In this document: one piece after another, positions 54,419 through 62,708 of the stretch
Layout: each line of letters starts with the position of its first letter
How positions within the stretch are numbered: position 1 is the stretch's first letter
Assembly: GCF_002554705.1 (NCBI RefSeq)
Contig: NZ_PDEP01000004.1
Span: forward strand, 186,001-250,000
Direction: 5' to 3'
DNA length: 64,000 nt
DNA from: Longimonas halophila
GTDB taxonomy: Bacteria; Bacteroidota; Rhodothermia; Rhodothermales; Salinibacteraceae
Made by a program: the position numbers and the translations under genes
Notes under the pieces: generated by a model
What the model saw: the letters and a program-made list of their open reading frames with translations, nothing else
Told to the model about the DNA's origin: nothing
The model's database searches: none

Positions 54419-55648
54419 TTACCGGTGTTTGGCGATGGTTTGCATGTCCTTATCGCCGCGCCCAGAGCAGTTGAACACGATGATGCCGTCAGGACCGATC
54501 TCGCGAGCCAGACGCTGCATAGGAGCCATGGCGTGGGCGGTTTCAAGGGCCGGAATGATGCCCTCCTGCTCCGACAGCACGCGCACGCCATCCATTGCTT
54601 CGGTGTCGGTGGCCGACACGTACTCCACGCGTCCGGTGTCTTTCAGATGCGAGTGCTCGGGACCGATGCCGGGATAGTCGAGGCCTGCCGAAATGGAGTG
54701 GGCAATCTCGACCTGTCCGCCGGTGTCTTGCAGCAGATAGCTCATCGCGCCGTGGAGCACGCCGGGGGTGCCCTTTGAGAGGGTCGCGGCGTGGCGTCCG
54801 TTAAGCCCTTCACCTGCCGCTTCTACGCCGATCAGCCGCACGGCCTCGTCTTCAATGTACGGATAGAAGATGCCCATCGCGTTCGAGCCGCCGCCCACGC
54901 AGGCCACGACCGCATCGGGGGTTTCGCGTCCCTCATGCTCACGAAGCTGGGCGCGCGTCTCATCCCCAATAACGCGGTGGAAGTTGCGCACCATCATGGG
55001 GTACGGGTGCGGGCCCACGACCGAGCCGATGATGTAGAACGTGTCGTCGGGATTCGACACCCAGTCGCGGATGGCTTCGTTTGTCGCATCCTTGAGGGTG
55101 CGGCTGCCACTTAGAGCCGGACGCACCTCGGCACCCATGAGCTCCATGCGCTCTACATTCAGGCGCTGGCGCTCCATGTCTTCCTCGCCCATGAACACGA
55201 TGCAGTCCATCCCGAACTTGGCACAGACGGTGGCCGTGGCCACGCCGTGCTGTCCGGCTCCGGTTTCGGCGATGATGCGCGTTTTGCCCATCCGCCGCGC
55301 CAGCAGAATCTGGCCGATGGTGTTATTGATTTTGTGCGCGCCGGTGTGGCAGAGGTCCTCGCGCTTAGCGTAGATCTTCGCGCCGCCGTAGTAGTCGGTC
55401 AGGCGGTCGCAGAAGGAGAGCGGGGTGGGGCGTCCCACATACTCGCGGAGCAGCGTGCGATACTCAGCATCGAAGGCCGGGTCGGCCTGCGCTTCGGCAT
55501 ACGCTTCACGCAGCTCTTCGAGCACGGGCACGAGGATCTCCGGTACAAACGCGCCGCCGTACGGGCCAAAGTGACCGGTGTCGTCGGGCGCATTGTAGCG
55601 GGCGGTCGTTTCAGAAGCAACGTTTGGTGCTGTGGATGCGTCGGGCAT
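54419..55648 (-). CDS. trpB: Tryptophan synthase beta subunit
   Basis: 409 residues. [20 protein letters not shown], the PLP-lysine motif [31 protein letters not shown], and the phosphate-binding loop [14 protein letters not shown] are all canonical for TrpB1. It condenses indole with serine to make tryptophan using pyridoxal phosphate and forms the alpha2-beta2 complex with TrpA. A 20-residue N-terminal extension ([20 protein letters not shown]) precedes the conserved start. Confidence 0.96.
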   Translation of the reverse strand: MPDASTAPNVASETTARYNAPDDTGHFGPYGGAFVPEILVPVLEELREAYAEAQADPAFDAEYRTLLREYVGRPTPLSFCDRLTDYYGGAKIYAKREDLCHTGAHKINNTIGQILLARRMGKTRIIAETGAGQHGVATATVCAKFGMDCIVFMGEEDMERQRLNVERMELMGAEVRPALSGSRTLKDATNEAIRDWVSNPDDTFYIIGSVVGPHPYPMMVRNFHRVIGDETRAQLREHEGRETPDAVVACVGGGSNAMGIFYPYIEDEAVRLIGVEAAGEGLNGRHAATLSKGTPGVLHGAMSYLLQDTGGQVEIAHSISAGLDYPGIGPEHSHLKDTGRVEYVSATDTEAMDGVRVLSEQEGIIPALETAHAMAPMQRLAREIGPDGIIVFNCSGRGDKDMQTIAKHR

Positions 55649-55738
55649 GGGTTAGCGGGGTTGGATACGAGAGGGTAAAACGCAACGAGGGAGAATTAGA
55701 TCAGCCCACAAGGGGGCACCGGGGACCAAACGGGCCCG

Positions 55739-56404
55739 TCAGGAGGCATCGGCGGCCTCTTCTTCGAGTTCGTCCTGAATGGCGCGGAACGTGTCGAAAA
55801 ACGCGTCGATCTTGTCGAGGCTCTTCACGCCGGGAGCGGTTTCGAGTCCGCTCGACAGGTCCACGGCATACGGACGCATGGTGTGGATGGCGCGCTCAAT
55901 GTTGTCGGCGTTGAGTCCGCCCGCCAGGAAGAGGCGGAACTCGCTGCTAAGCTCACGGGCCAGGCGCCAGTTGAAGGATTCACCGGTGCCGCCCCATACG
56001 CTGCTGTTGTGCGTGTCGAGCAAGAATGCATCAACGACATCGGTATACGGCTCCATGAGCGCGCGTAGCTGGTCGGAGGCTGCGTCGTGACGCACACGGA
56101 TTGCCTTGATAACGGGCCGGTCGATCTGCGCGCACACGGCAGGCGGCTCGGTGCCGTGGAGCTGTACGTGGGTGAATCCCGCCGTCTCTACCGCATGGTT
56201 CACTGCATCGGCATCGTCGTTCACAAACACACCCACCGAATTGATGCCGTGCACCCACTCCAGAATCTTAGCCACCTGCTTCGGACGAATGTAGCGCGGG
56301 CTGTCCTCGTGCTGAATGAAGCCGAGGTAGTCGGCGCGCTTGCCCGCAAGGTAGCGGGCTGCTTCGAGATCAGTAATGCCGCAGACTTTGATCTTTACTG
56401 ACAT
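55739..56404 (-). CDS. trpF: Phosphoribosylanthranilate isomerase
   Basis: 221 residues. [24 protein letters not shown] contains the catalytic Cys of the KxCGxT motif. [30 protein letters not shown] follows, and [20 protein letters not shown] holds the catalytic Asp and the phosphate-binding GGTG. The C-terminal [13 protein letters not shown] and [19 protein letters not shown] complete the barrel. It rearranges phosphoribosylanthranilate to the carboxyphenylamino form for TrpC. It sits between trpC and trpB; the gap upstream of it contains purine-rich GGTTGGAGG-like repeats. Confidence 0.94.
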   Translation of the reverse strand: MSVKIKVCGITDLEAARYLAGKRADYLGFIQHEDSPRYIRPKQVAKILEWVHGINSVGVFVNDDADAVNHAVETAGFTHVQLHGTEPPAVCAQIDRPVIKAIRVRHDAASDQLRALMEPYTDVVDAFLLDTHNSSVWGGTGESFNWRLARELSSEFRLFLAGGLNADNIERAIHTMRPYAVDLSSGLETAPGVKSLDKIDAFFDTFRAIQDELEEEAADAS

Positions 56405-56483
56405 AGCACGTGGCGGATTGGAAGGTTGAAGGTTGGAGGGTTGGAAGGGACATGCATACGTTCACACATCCATACGTCCACAC

Positions 56484-57296
56484 TTACTGCTGTTGGGCGA
56501 TGGCGATTTCGCGGGCGGCGTCGCGCAGGTCGGTGAGCGCCTGTCCGGGGTCGTCGGCCCGCATAAAGTGCTCGCCAATGAGCACGCCATTGACCCCGTT
56601 CTGGCGGAGGCGTACCAGCGTTTCCGGGTCGCTGAGTCCGCTCTCTGACACCCAGCCCACGCTGCGCGGCACGTGCTGAAAGATGTCGAGCGAGTTTGCG
56701 ATGTCGACCTCAAACGTATGCAGGTTGCGGTTGTTGACGCCCAGCAGACTAATCTGGTCGAAGTCGATCTTGTCGAGATCCTCGTGCGTGTAGACCTCTA
56801 CCAGGCACGACAGCCCAAGCTCCTCCGCCTGCGCATGCAGATCATAGAGCGCGCCGGCCTCCAGCGCTGTTGCAATGAGAAGCACCGCGTCGGCACCGAC
56901 GGCCTTCGCCTCCACAAGCTGGTACGGATCCACGATAAAGTCCTTCCGCAAGAGCGGCGTATCCGGCACGTGGGCGCGAATCCAGGCCAGGCTCTCCAGC
57001 GAGCCTTGAAAGTGGAGCGGCTCGGTGAGCACCGAAATCGCGGCTGCGCCGTGGTTGGCGTAGGACTGCGCGATCTGTGCGGGCTGAAATGGATCGCGAA
57101 TCACGCCTTTCGAGGGCGAGGCTTTCTTGACCTCCGCAATGAACGACATGCCGCGCTGCTTGAGGGCCTCGGCCAGCGAAAGCGGCTCATGATCACCAAA
57201 GAGCGGGCGCTTCTTCAGTTCGGCCAGCGGCGTTTGATGCTTGCGTTTGGCGATCAGTTCGCGCGTGTCGGCAACAATGTCGTCTAAGATGCTCAC
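56484..57296 (-). CDS. trpC: Indole-3-glycerol phosphate synthase
   Basis: 270 residues from a GTG start at 57296. MSFIAEVKKASPSKGVIRDPFQ contains the catalytic Glu and Lys; ISVLTEPLHFQGSLESL, LLRKDFIVDPYQLVEAKAVGADAVLLI with the second catalytic Lys, and LLGVNNRNLHTFEVD with VSESGLSDPETLV are canonical. It closes the indole ring in the fourth step from anthranilate. It is a single-function enzyme, not fused to TrpF. Confidence 0.95.
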   Translation of the reverse strand: MSILDDIVADTRELIAKRKHQTPLAELKKRPLFGDHEPLSLAEALKQRGMSFIAEVKKASPSKGVIRDPFQPAQIAQSYANHGAAAISVLTEPLHFQGSLESLAWIRAHVPDTPLLRKDFIVDPYQLVEAKAVGADAVLLIATALEAGALYDLHAQAEELGLSCLVEVYTHEDLDKIDFDQISLLGVNNRNLHTFEVDIANSLDIFQHVPRSVGWVSESGLSDPETLVRLRQNGVNGVLIGEHFMRADDPGQALTDLRDAAREIAIAQQQ

Positions 57297-57347
57297 GGGT
57301 GTGAGGTATAAAATTACAGGGGGATGCGAAGGGCAGTCGCTCCAGCG

Positions 57348-58379
57348 CTATTTGGGCGCATCGTTCGAGGCTTCAATCAGCGTGTTGAGGGCGTTGAGCG
57401 CGCGTCCCGATTTGATGCTGGCACGGGCCGCGTCGAACGCAGCGTCGAGGTCGTCGAACTGTCCGCTGGTATGCAGGGCATAGCCCGCATTCAGGAGCAC
57501 CACATCGCGGCGCGGCGACTGGTCGGTGCCCGCCAGAATGCCACGTAGGATTTCGGCGTTCTCGTGCGCGTCGCCGCCGCGCAGCATCTTGTTCGCGGCG
57601 CGGTCGAAACCGTGCTTTTCGGGACCGACCTCGCGTCCGATGGGCATGTCGTGGCGGCTGTCGGCATCGTACTCAAAGAGCGTGTTGGCATCGGCCACCG
57701 AGAACTCATCCATGCCGTCGTTCGAGTGCACGGTAATGACATGCTCGCTGCCCAGGCGGCGCAGAATCTGCACCATGAGCTGGGCGGTGTTCATGTCGAA
57801 TGCGCCCACGAGCTGCCGCGACACGTTTGCCGGATTGCAGAGCGGACCCAGAACATTGAAGCACGTGCGTACGCTCAGCGATGTGCGTACCGGCATCACG
57901 TGCTTCATGGCCGGGTGAAAGTACGGCGCAAACAGAAACGCGATGCCCGCCTCTTCCAGGCAGTACTCTACACCGAGCTTCTCCAGTTCAATCTCGATGC
58001 CGAGCGTTTCCAGCACATCCGCCGAGCCCGACTTCGAGGAGACCGACCGATTGCCGTGTTTGGCCACGGTGACCCCGGCGCCGGCGCACACGAAAGACGC
58101 GGTGGTCGAGATGTTGAACGTGTTGGCGCCGTCGCCACCGGTGCCGCAGACGTCGATGGCATGCTCGTCGGCGCAGTCGACCGAGACCGCAAACTCGCGC
58201 ATCACGCGGGTAAAGCCCACGAGTTCATCAAGCTGCTCGCCCCGGGCGCGCATCCCGACCAGCAGCGCAGCGATGTGCTCGGGCTCGGCTTCGCCCGACA
58301 TCATCTGGTGCATGGCATCGGCGGCTTCGTCTTCGGTGAGGGCGCGGCCCTCGGCAATGGCGGCGATGTGTTCGTGCAT
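57348..58379 (-). CDS. trpD: Anthranilate phosphoribosyltransferase
   Basis: 343 residues from ATG 58379. The PRPP loop is VCGTGGDGANTFNIST; KHGNRSVSSKSGSADVLETLG, AFLFAPYFHPAMKHVMPVR and NVLGPLCNPANVSRQLVGAF are the conserved anthranilate and phosphate contacts. An acidic DGMDEFSVAD metal site follows. It transfers a phosphoribosyl group to anthranilate. The gene follows trpG by 42 bp and is separate from it, unlike the TrpGD fusion of enterobacteria. Confidence 0.95.
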   Translation of the reverse strand: MHEHIAAIAEGRALTEDEAADAMHQMMSGEAEPEHIAALLVGMRARGEQLDELVGFTRVMREFAVSVDCADEHAIDVCGTGGDGANTFNISTTASFVCAGAGVTVAKHGNRSVSSKSGSADVLETLGIEIELEKLGVEYCLEEAGIAFLFAPYFHPAMKHVMPVRTSLSVRTCFNVLGPLCNPANVSRQLVGAFDMNTAQLMVQILRRLGSEHVITVHSNDGMDEFSVADANTLFEYDADSRHDMPIGREVGPEKHGFDRAANKMLRGGDAHENAEILRGILAGTDQSPRRDVVLLNAGYALHTSGQFDDLDAAFDAARASIKSGRALNALNTLIEASNDAPK

Positions 58380-58421
58380 AGAACGGGAGTGGGGGTGGTA
58401 GGAAAACAAGCGGGGAACGGA

Positions 58422-59003
58422 TTACGCAGCGGAGCGGGCGGCCAGCTGGCGCATCCAGTTGGCAATAAGGGTAGGTCCGGCAGCGGTTTTGACGCTTTCG
58501 GGGTGAAACTGAATGCCCTCGATGGGCCACTCAACATGGCGCACGCCCATCACAATGTCGTCGGTGGTGGCGGTGATCGTGAGTTCGTCGGGAATCGTGG
58601 CGCGGTCCAGAATGAGCGAGTGGTAGCGCGTGGCGGTGAAGGGCGCGTCGACGCCTTCGAAGATGGACTGCCCGTCGTGCGTGACCTCGCTCGTTTTGCC
58701 GTGCATGAGCGATGGCGCGTTGACGACGGTGGCGCCGAATACCTCGCCCATGGCCTGGTGGCCCAGACACACGCCCAAGATCGGAGTTGTAGCGCCCATC
58801 TGCTCGATAATCGGCTCAGTGATGCCTGCATCAGCCGGGCGGCCCGGACCCGGCGAGATCACAATGCCGTCGGGGTTGAGCGCCCGTACCTCCTCCACCG
58901 TCAGCGCGTCGTTACGCTCCACCACAATGTCGTCGGTGTGCTCGCCCAGCAGGTGCACCAGGTTGTACGTGAAGCTGTCGTAGTTGTCGAGGACGAAGAT
59001 CAT
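58422..59003 (-). CDS. trpG: Anthranilate synthase component II (glutamine amidotransferase)
   Basis: 193 residues from ATG 59003. IFVLDNYDSFTYNLVHLLGE opens the class I amidotransferase fold; GIVISPGPGRPADAGI, the nucleophile Cys in ILGVCLGHQAMGE, and the His/Glu pair in IQFHPESVKT form the triad. It supplies ammonia from glutamine to TrpE. The same subunit may also serve aminodeoxychorismate synthase, as no second copy is seen here. The gap to trpS contains GGATGGAG-type repeats. Confidence 0.93.
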   Translation of the reverse strand: MIFVLDNYDSFTYNLVHLLGEHTDDIVVERNDALTVEEVRALNPDGIVISPGPGRPADAGITEPIIEQMGATTPILGVCLGHQAMGEVFGATVVNAPSLMHGKTSEVTHDGQSIFEGVDAPFTATRYHSLILDRATIPDELTITATTDDIVMGVRHVEWPIEGIQFHPESVKTAAGPTLIANWMRQLAARSAA

Positions 59004-59208
59004 AGCCTGCTTAGGGATGGACGTATGGAGGGATGGAGGATTAGGAGGCAGGATCATAGAATACGTCAGCCTCCCATGCGTGGTTGGCAGGTCCGCACCA
59101 GCTTTCGGGGTTGGACATCATTTTTACCAATCCGCCGAGCGGGTTACCTTCCCCCTGGCGACGCAGCGCGCTGCGTCGTTACGGGCAAGACCAAAGCCAG
59201 CACCGACC

Positions 59209-60222
59209 TTACATCGTCTTCATCAGCCCGGTGGCGTTGCGGACCTGGGCCATGAGGGGTTCGGTTTTCTGGCGGGCGCGCTTGGCGCCGTCGCGCAGCA
59301 CATCGCGGACGTAGTCGGGGCGCTGCTCCAGTTCGTGACGCCGCTCGCGGGCTTCGGCGAAGAAGTCTTGGATCAGTCCCAGGAGTTCCTTCTTGGCGTG
59401 GCCGTACCCGTATCCACCGGCCCGGTACTGCTCGGCGATCTCAGCGCGCTGCTCCGCCTCCGCAAACAGCTTGATGAGCGCAAACACGTTGCACTGCTCG
59501 GGGTCTTTGGGCTCGTCGAGCGGCGTTGAATCCGTGACGATGCTCATGACTTTTTTCTTGAGCGCCTTGCCCTCGTCGAAGATGCCGATGGTGTTGCCGT
59601 AGCTCTTCGACATCTTCTGCCCATCGATGCCCGGCACCACCGACACGTCGTCGAGAATGTAGGGCTCGGGCAGCGTAAAGAGCGGGTCATCGTCGGGGCA
59701 GAACGTGTTGTTGAAGCGCTGGGCGAGATCGCGCGTGATCTCAATGTGCTGCTTCTGGTCGGCCCCCACGGGCACCTGCGTGCCCCCGTAGATGAGGATG
59801 TCGGCGGCCTGCAGGACCGGGTAGTTCAGCAGTCCGGCATTCGGATTGAGGCCCTGCGACACTTTCTCTTTGTACGACACCCCACGCTCCAGACGCGACA
59901 CCGGCATCAGGTTGTAGAAGATCCAGGCAAGCTCAGTGACCTCGGGCACATCGCTCTGAACGAAAAGCGCCGCCTCGTCGGGATCGAAGCCGAGCGCCAG
60001 GTAGTCGAGCGCCACATCCATGGTGTACTGGCGCATCTTATCGGCATCGTGCAGCGACGTAAGCGCGTGGTAGTTCACGATGAAGTAGTACGCCTCGTGC
60101 TGCGTGTGCAGATCGAGGTGCTGGCGCAGCGCACCAAAGTAGTTGCCAATGTGCAGGCGGCCCGAGGGCTGAATGCCTGATACAACAACAGAATCGGCGT
60201 TCGAAGGAGTGGCGTCGGTCAT
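59209..60222 (-). CDS. trpS: Tryptophanyl-tRNA synthetase
   Basis: 337 residues from ATG 60222. SGIQPSGRLHIGNYFGAL carries the HIGH-class motif; SDVPEVTELAWIFYNL, YPVLQAADILIYGGTQVPVG with the tryptophan pocket, and PGIDGQKMSKSYGN with the KMSKS loop are canonical. It charges tRNA-Trp. Its position within the trp biosynthetic operon places it behind the same attenuator, so synthetase level and tryptophan synthesis would rise together when charged tRNA-Trp falls. Confidence 0.95.
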   Translation of the reverse strand: MTDATPSNADSVVVSGIQPSGRLHIGNYFGALRQHLDLHTQHEAYYFIVNYHALTSLHDADKMRQYTMDVALDYLALGFDPDEAALFVQSDVPEVTELAWIFYNLMPVSRLERGVSYKEKVSQGLNPNAGLLNYPVLQAADILIYGGTQVPVGADQKQHIEITRDLAQRFNNTFCPDDDPLFTLPEPYILDDVSVVPGIDGQKMSKSYGNTIGIFDEGKALKKKVMSIVTDSTPLDEPKDPEQCNVFALIKLFAEAEQRAEIAEQYRAGGYGYGHAKKELLGLIQDFFAEARERRHELEQRPDYVRDVLRDGAKRARQKTEPLMAQVRNATGLMKTM

Positions 60223-60282
60223 ACGGTTGGGAGCGGTCAGAAAATCGGTAGGGATGCAGAGGGACGCGGCAGGCACCGCGGT

Positions 60283-60753
60283 TTAGCGGCGCTTCTGGAT
60301 GCGCTTAATCACGCTCAGGCGCTCCTGGCTGTTGTCGCGTACCAGTTCCAAGATCGCACGCGTACGCATCTGGTGCTCTACGTCGTTACGCTCGGTCTTG
60401 ACAGCGTCCTGAAACGCCTCCTCCTGTTCGATGAGATTGGGGAGCGCGGTATCCAGATCAGGCCCCAGATCAAAATCGTCCGGCTCCAGGTCAGTGCCGT
60501 TGTAGGCAGAGCCTCCGGCGCTGAAGATCGTCTCCGAGAGCTTACCCACGTCGGCGCGAGCGGTCTTCAGGAGCGATTCCAGGGCTTCTTCCACGCGCGG
60601 GTCATCGGCCACGCGCGAGACGGCGCGGTAGGCGTGGTTCAGCTTAATGTGGGCTTCTACGAGCGGATTCAAGTGCTCGACCGTTTCTTCGCGGCTGATG
60701 GTGCGTCCGGCCCACCCGCGTCCGAGCAGGGCCTCTTGTAAGCGGTTTGGCAT
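60283..60753 (-). CDS. Helical protein of unknown function between trpE and trpS
   Basis: 156 residues, without signal peptide or membrane helix. The sequence is almost all helical with a long acidic linker (TDLEPDDFDLGPDLDTALPN). The pattern EAHIKLNHAYRAVSRVADDP and EEALESLLKTARADVGKLSE, then NLIEQEEAFQDAVKTERNDVEHQ suggests a four-helix bundle reminiscent of ferritin-like folds, but the metal-binding Glu/His pairs cannot be assigned with confidence. It is 87 bp downstream of trpE and 60 bp upstream of trpS, in the same transcript. A link to tryptophan metabolism is positional only. Confidence 0.7.
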   Translation of the reverse strand: MPNRLQEALLGRGWAGRTISREETVEHLNPLVEAHIKLNHAYRAVSRVADDPRVEEALESLLKTARADVGKLSETIFSAGGSAYNGTDLEPDDFDLGPDLDTALPNLIEQEEAFQDAVKTERNDVEHQMRTRAILELVRDNSQERLSVIKRIQKRR

Positions 60754-60840
60754 AGCGGTCTATGGGATGCAGCGGTAAGAATACAGGATGCGAAGGTACG
60801 TACCCGCAACGAGGCGGGCGGGTTTGAAAACAGGGTGCAG

Positions 60841-62346
60841 CTACAGCAGGTCGTCGGTGGCTACTTGCAGCGCTTCGTGGAGCGCGGCGGCTTTGTTGCG
60901 TGTTTCGTCGTACTCAGAGGCCGGATCGCTGTCGGCTACAATTCCGGCACCGGCCTGGACGTACACCGTATCGCCGCGCACCACCATGGTGCGAATAGCG
61001 ATGCAGGTGTCGAGCGTGCCCGAAAAGTCGAGGTAGCCCACCGCACCGGCATACACGCCACGGCGTGTGGGCTCAAAAGCGTCGATCAGCTCCATGGCGC
61101 GCACCTTAGGCGCTCCGCTCACGGTGCCTGCCGGGAAGCACGCGGCCAGCACCTCCATGGGCGTGCGCCCTTCGGCCACCGTGCCCGACACCGACGACAC
61201 GATGTGCATCACATGCGAGTAGCGCTCGATGAAGGCATACCGGTCCACATTGATCGACTGGTAGTCGCACACACGTCCCAGATCGTTGCGGCCCAGGTCT
61301 ACGAGCATCAGGTGTTCGGCCCGTTCTTTGGGATCCGCGGCCAGTTCGTCGGCCAGGGCCTGGTCCTCCGCTTCGGTGTCGCCTCGCGGACGCGTACCGG
61401 CAATGGGCAGCACCTCGGCGCGGTCGTCTTCTACGCGCACGAGCACCTCGGGCGAGGAGCCGACCAGCGCCACATCGTCGAAGTCAAGGTAGAAGAGATA
61501 CGGCGACGGATTCACCTGCCGCAGCGCGCGGTACAGGTTGAAGCGATCACCGCGAAAGGGGGATTCGAAGCGTTGCGAGAGCACCACCTGGAAGATGTCG
61601 CCATCCACAATGTGCTGCTTGGCATCGCGGACGGCCTGCTCGAAGGCGTCGCGCTCGAAGTTTGACGTGACATCGGGCGACGGCAGTTCGAGCGGATCGG
61701 GATGTACGGCAGGAGCGTTAAGCTGCGCCTCCAACTGGTTGAGCCGCTGTATGGCATCGTCGTAGGCGCTGCGCAGATCGGTCTCGGGGGAGACGAATGC
61801 GCTTGCCATCATCACCAGCTGATGCCGCACATGGTCGAAGGCCGCCAGGGTGTCGTAGAAGCCCCACACCGCATCGGGCAGTCCGAGCGTGTCAGGGGGC
61901 GCATCGGGCAGGTCTTCAATGAGGCGCACGGTGTCGTATCCCATGTAGCCGACCGCGCCGCCCCGCAGACGCGGGAGTTCAGGGGTAGGGAGTTCGGTAA
62001 ACGGCTCGGTAAGGCGCGTCAGGACGTCGAAGATGGTGCCGGAGCTATCGGGCGTGCCCAGGCCGTCGGCATCCCGCCGGGTGGTAATGGATACGTCGGC
62101 ACCGTGCTCGGTGGCACGCACCATGCGATACGGTTTGCCGCCCAAGAATGAGTAACGCGCCAGCTTCTCGCCGCCCTCTACGCTTTCGAGCAGGAACGGG
62201 AAGTCCGCACGTTCACGCAGCGCCAGAAACGCGGACACGGGCGTGAGCAGGTCGGCACTGCGGCGGCGATGCACCGGTACCACGAGCGGACCGGCGGTGT
62301 CAGCGCGGGCTGTTTCGATGCGTGCGGCAAAGTCGTCGAACGTCAT
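60841..62346 (-). CDS. trpE: Anthranilate synthase component I
   Basis: 501 residues from ATG 62346 (a TTG two codons upstream is also open). The N-terminal domain has LESVEGGEKLARYSFLGGKP, the region where Trp feedback binds (the LLES-type motif). The chorismate-binding C-terminal domain shows VVLSQRFESPF, NPSPYLFYLDFDDVALVGSS, PIAGTRPRGDTEAEDQAL, HLMLVDLGRNDLGRVCDY, and AACFPAGTVSGAPKVRAMEL. It makes anthranilate from chorismate with ammonia from TrpG. It is the first structural gene, 29 bases after the attenuator's T-run. Confidence 0.96.
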   Translation of the reverse strand: MTFDDFAARIETARADTAGPLVVPVHRRRSADLLTPVSAFLALRERADFPFLLESVEGGEKLARYSFLGGKPYRMVRATEHGADVSITTRRDADGLGTPDSSGTIFDVLTRLTEPFTELPTPELPRLRGGAVGYMGYDTVRLIEDLPDAPPDTLGLPDAVWGFYDTLAAFDHVRHQLVMMASAFVSPETDLRSAYDDAIQRLNQLEAQLNAPAVHPDPLELPSPDVTSNFERDAFEQAVRDAKQHIVDGDIFQVVLSQRFESPFRGDRFNLYRALRQVNPSPYLFYLDFDDVALVGSSPEVLVRVEDDRAEVLPIAGTRPRGDTEAEDQALADELAADPKERAEHLMLVDLGRNDLGRVCDYQSINVDRYAFIERYSHVMHIVSSVSGTVAEGRTPMEVLAACFPAGTVSGAPKVRAMELIDAFEPTRRGVYAGAVGYLDFSGTLDTCIAIRTMVVRGDTVYVQAGAGIVADSDPASEYDETRNKAAALHEALQVATDDLL

Positions 62347-62374
62347 GGGCAAAGGGAGGCGAGAGGCTACAAAC

Positions 62375-62410
62375 GAAAAAAACCCACTGTCTGCAGGGGC
62401 GACAGCGGGT
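62375..62410 (-). terminator. trp attenuator hairpin
   Basis: On the minus strand ACCCGCTGTC (62410-62401) pairs with GACAGTGGGT (62391-62382), one G-U pair, and is followed by seven T. It lies between the leader peptide and trpE. An alternative pairing of AGGGTAGCG upstream with the 5' arm (CGCTGTCGCCCCT) could act as antiterminator; this was judged by eye. Confidence 0.85.
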
Positions 62411-62443
62411 CATCGAGCACAAATATGGGGCGCAGCAGGTGCG

Positions 62444-62524
62444 CTACCCTTGAGGGGAGGTGTGCCCAGAAGCCCGGGTGCACCACCACCATGCAGCAAT
62501 GTGTTGAGGGCGTGAGTGTATCAT
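62444..62524 (-). CDS. trpL: trp operon leader peptide
   Basis: A 26-codon frame on the minus strand, ATG 62524 to TAG 62444. It encodes MIHSRPQHIAAWWWCTRASG and six more residues, with three consecutive Trp codons at positions 12-14 (62483-62491). It precedes the U-tailed hairpin and trpE, exactly the arrangement of ribosome-mediated attenuation: when charged tRNA-Trp is scarce the ribosome stalls at the Trp codons and the terminator does not form. The stop lies 34 bases before the terminator stem. The peptide is a regulatory product and not expected to have another role. Confidence 0.9.
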   Translation of the reverse strand: MIHSRPQHIAAWWWCTRASGHTSPQG

Positions 62525-62559
62525 GCTATGTATATACGAGTGACCTGCGGGGGTTGCAA
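62525..62559 (-). promoter_or_regulatory. Predicted trp operon promoter
   Basis: On the minus strand TTGCAA (62559-62554) and TATATA (62536-62531) are spaced by 17 bases, a good sigma-70-type pair. The start point expected about 7 bases beyond the -10 box falls on the A of the leader-peptide ATG (62524), so the leader mRNA could be leaderless. Confidence 0.55.
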
Positions 62560-62708
62560 GCGGGTGGGTTGAAGATCTTGTTTGGGATGTGCTCTGGGGG
62601 TGAGGGGTGGGAGGATGGAGGTGTAGAAGGGTGAAGGTGTGGATGTTTTTCTCGTTCATCCGTTCACACATCCACCCTCCCATACACCAACGGAGCATGC
62701 GGAGTTGG
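62525..62708. other. Gap between the cysteine-synthase gene and trpL
   Basis: Besides the trp promoter it holds purine-rich GGATGGAGG-like runs (62590-62640) and an imperfect hairpin, GTGTGGATG with CATCCGTTCACAC (about 62637-62674), which may terminate or buffer transcription from the upstream minus-strand gene. Confidence 0.45.

Noticed and set aside
62375..62500. Longer alternative leader frame MVVVHPGFWAHL overlapping the attenuator
   Set aside because: It has a single Trp codon and runs through the terminator hairpin; the frame with three Trp codons and an earlier stop fits attenuation better.
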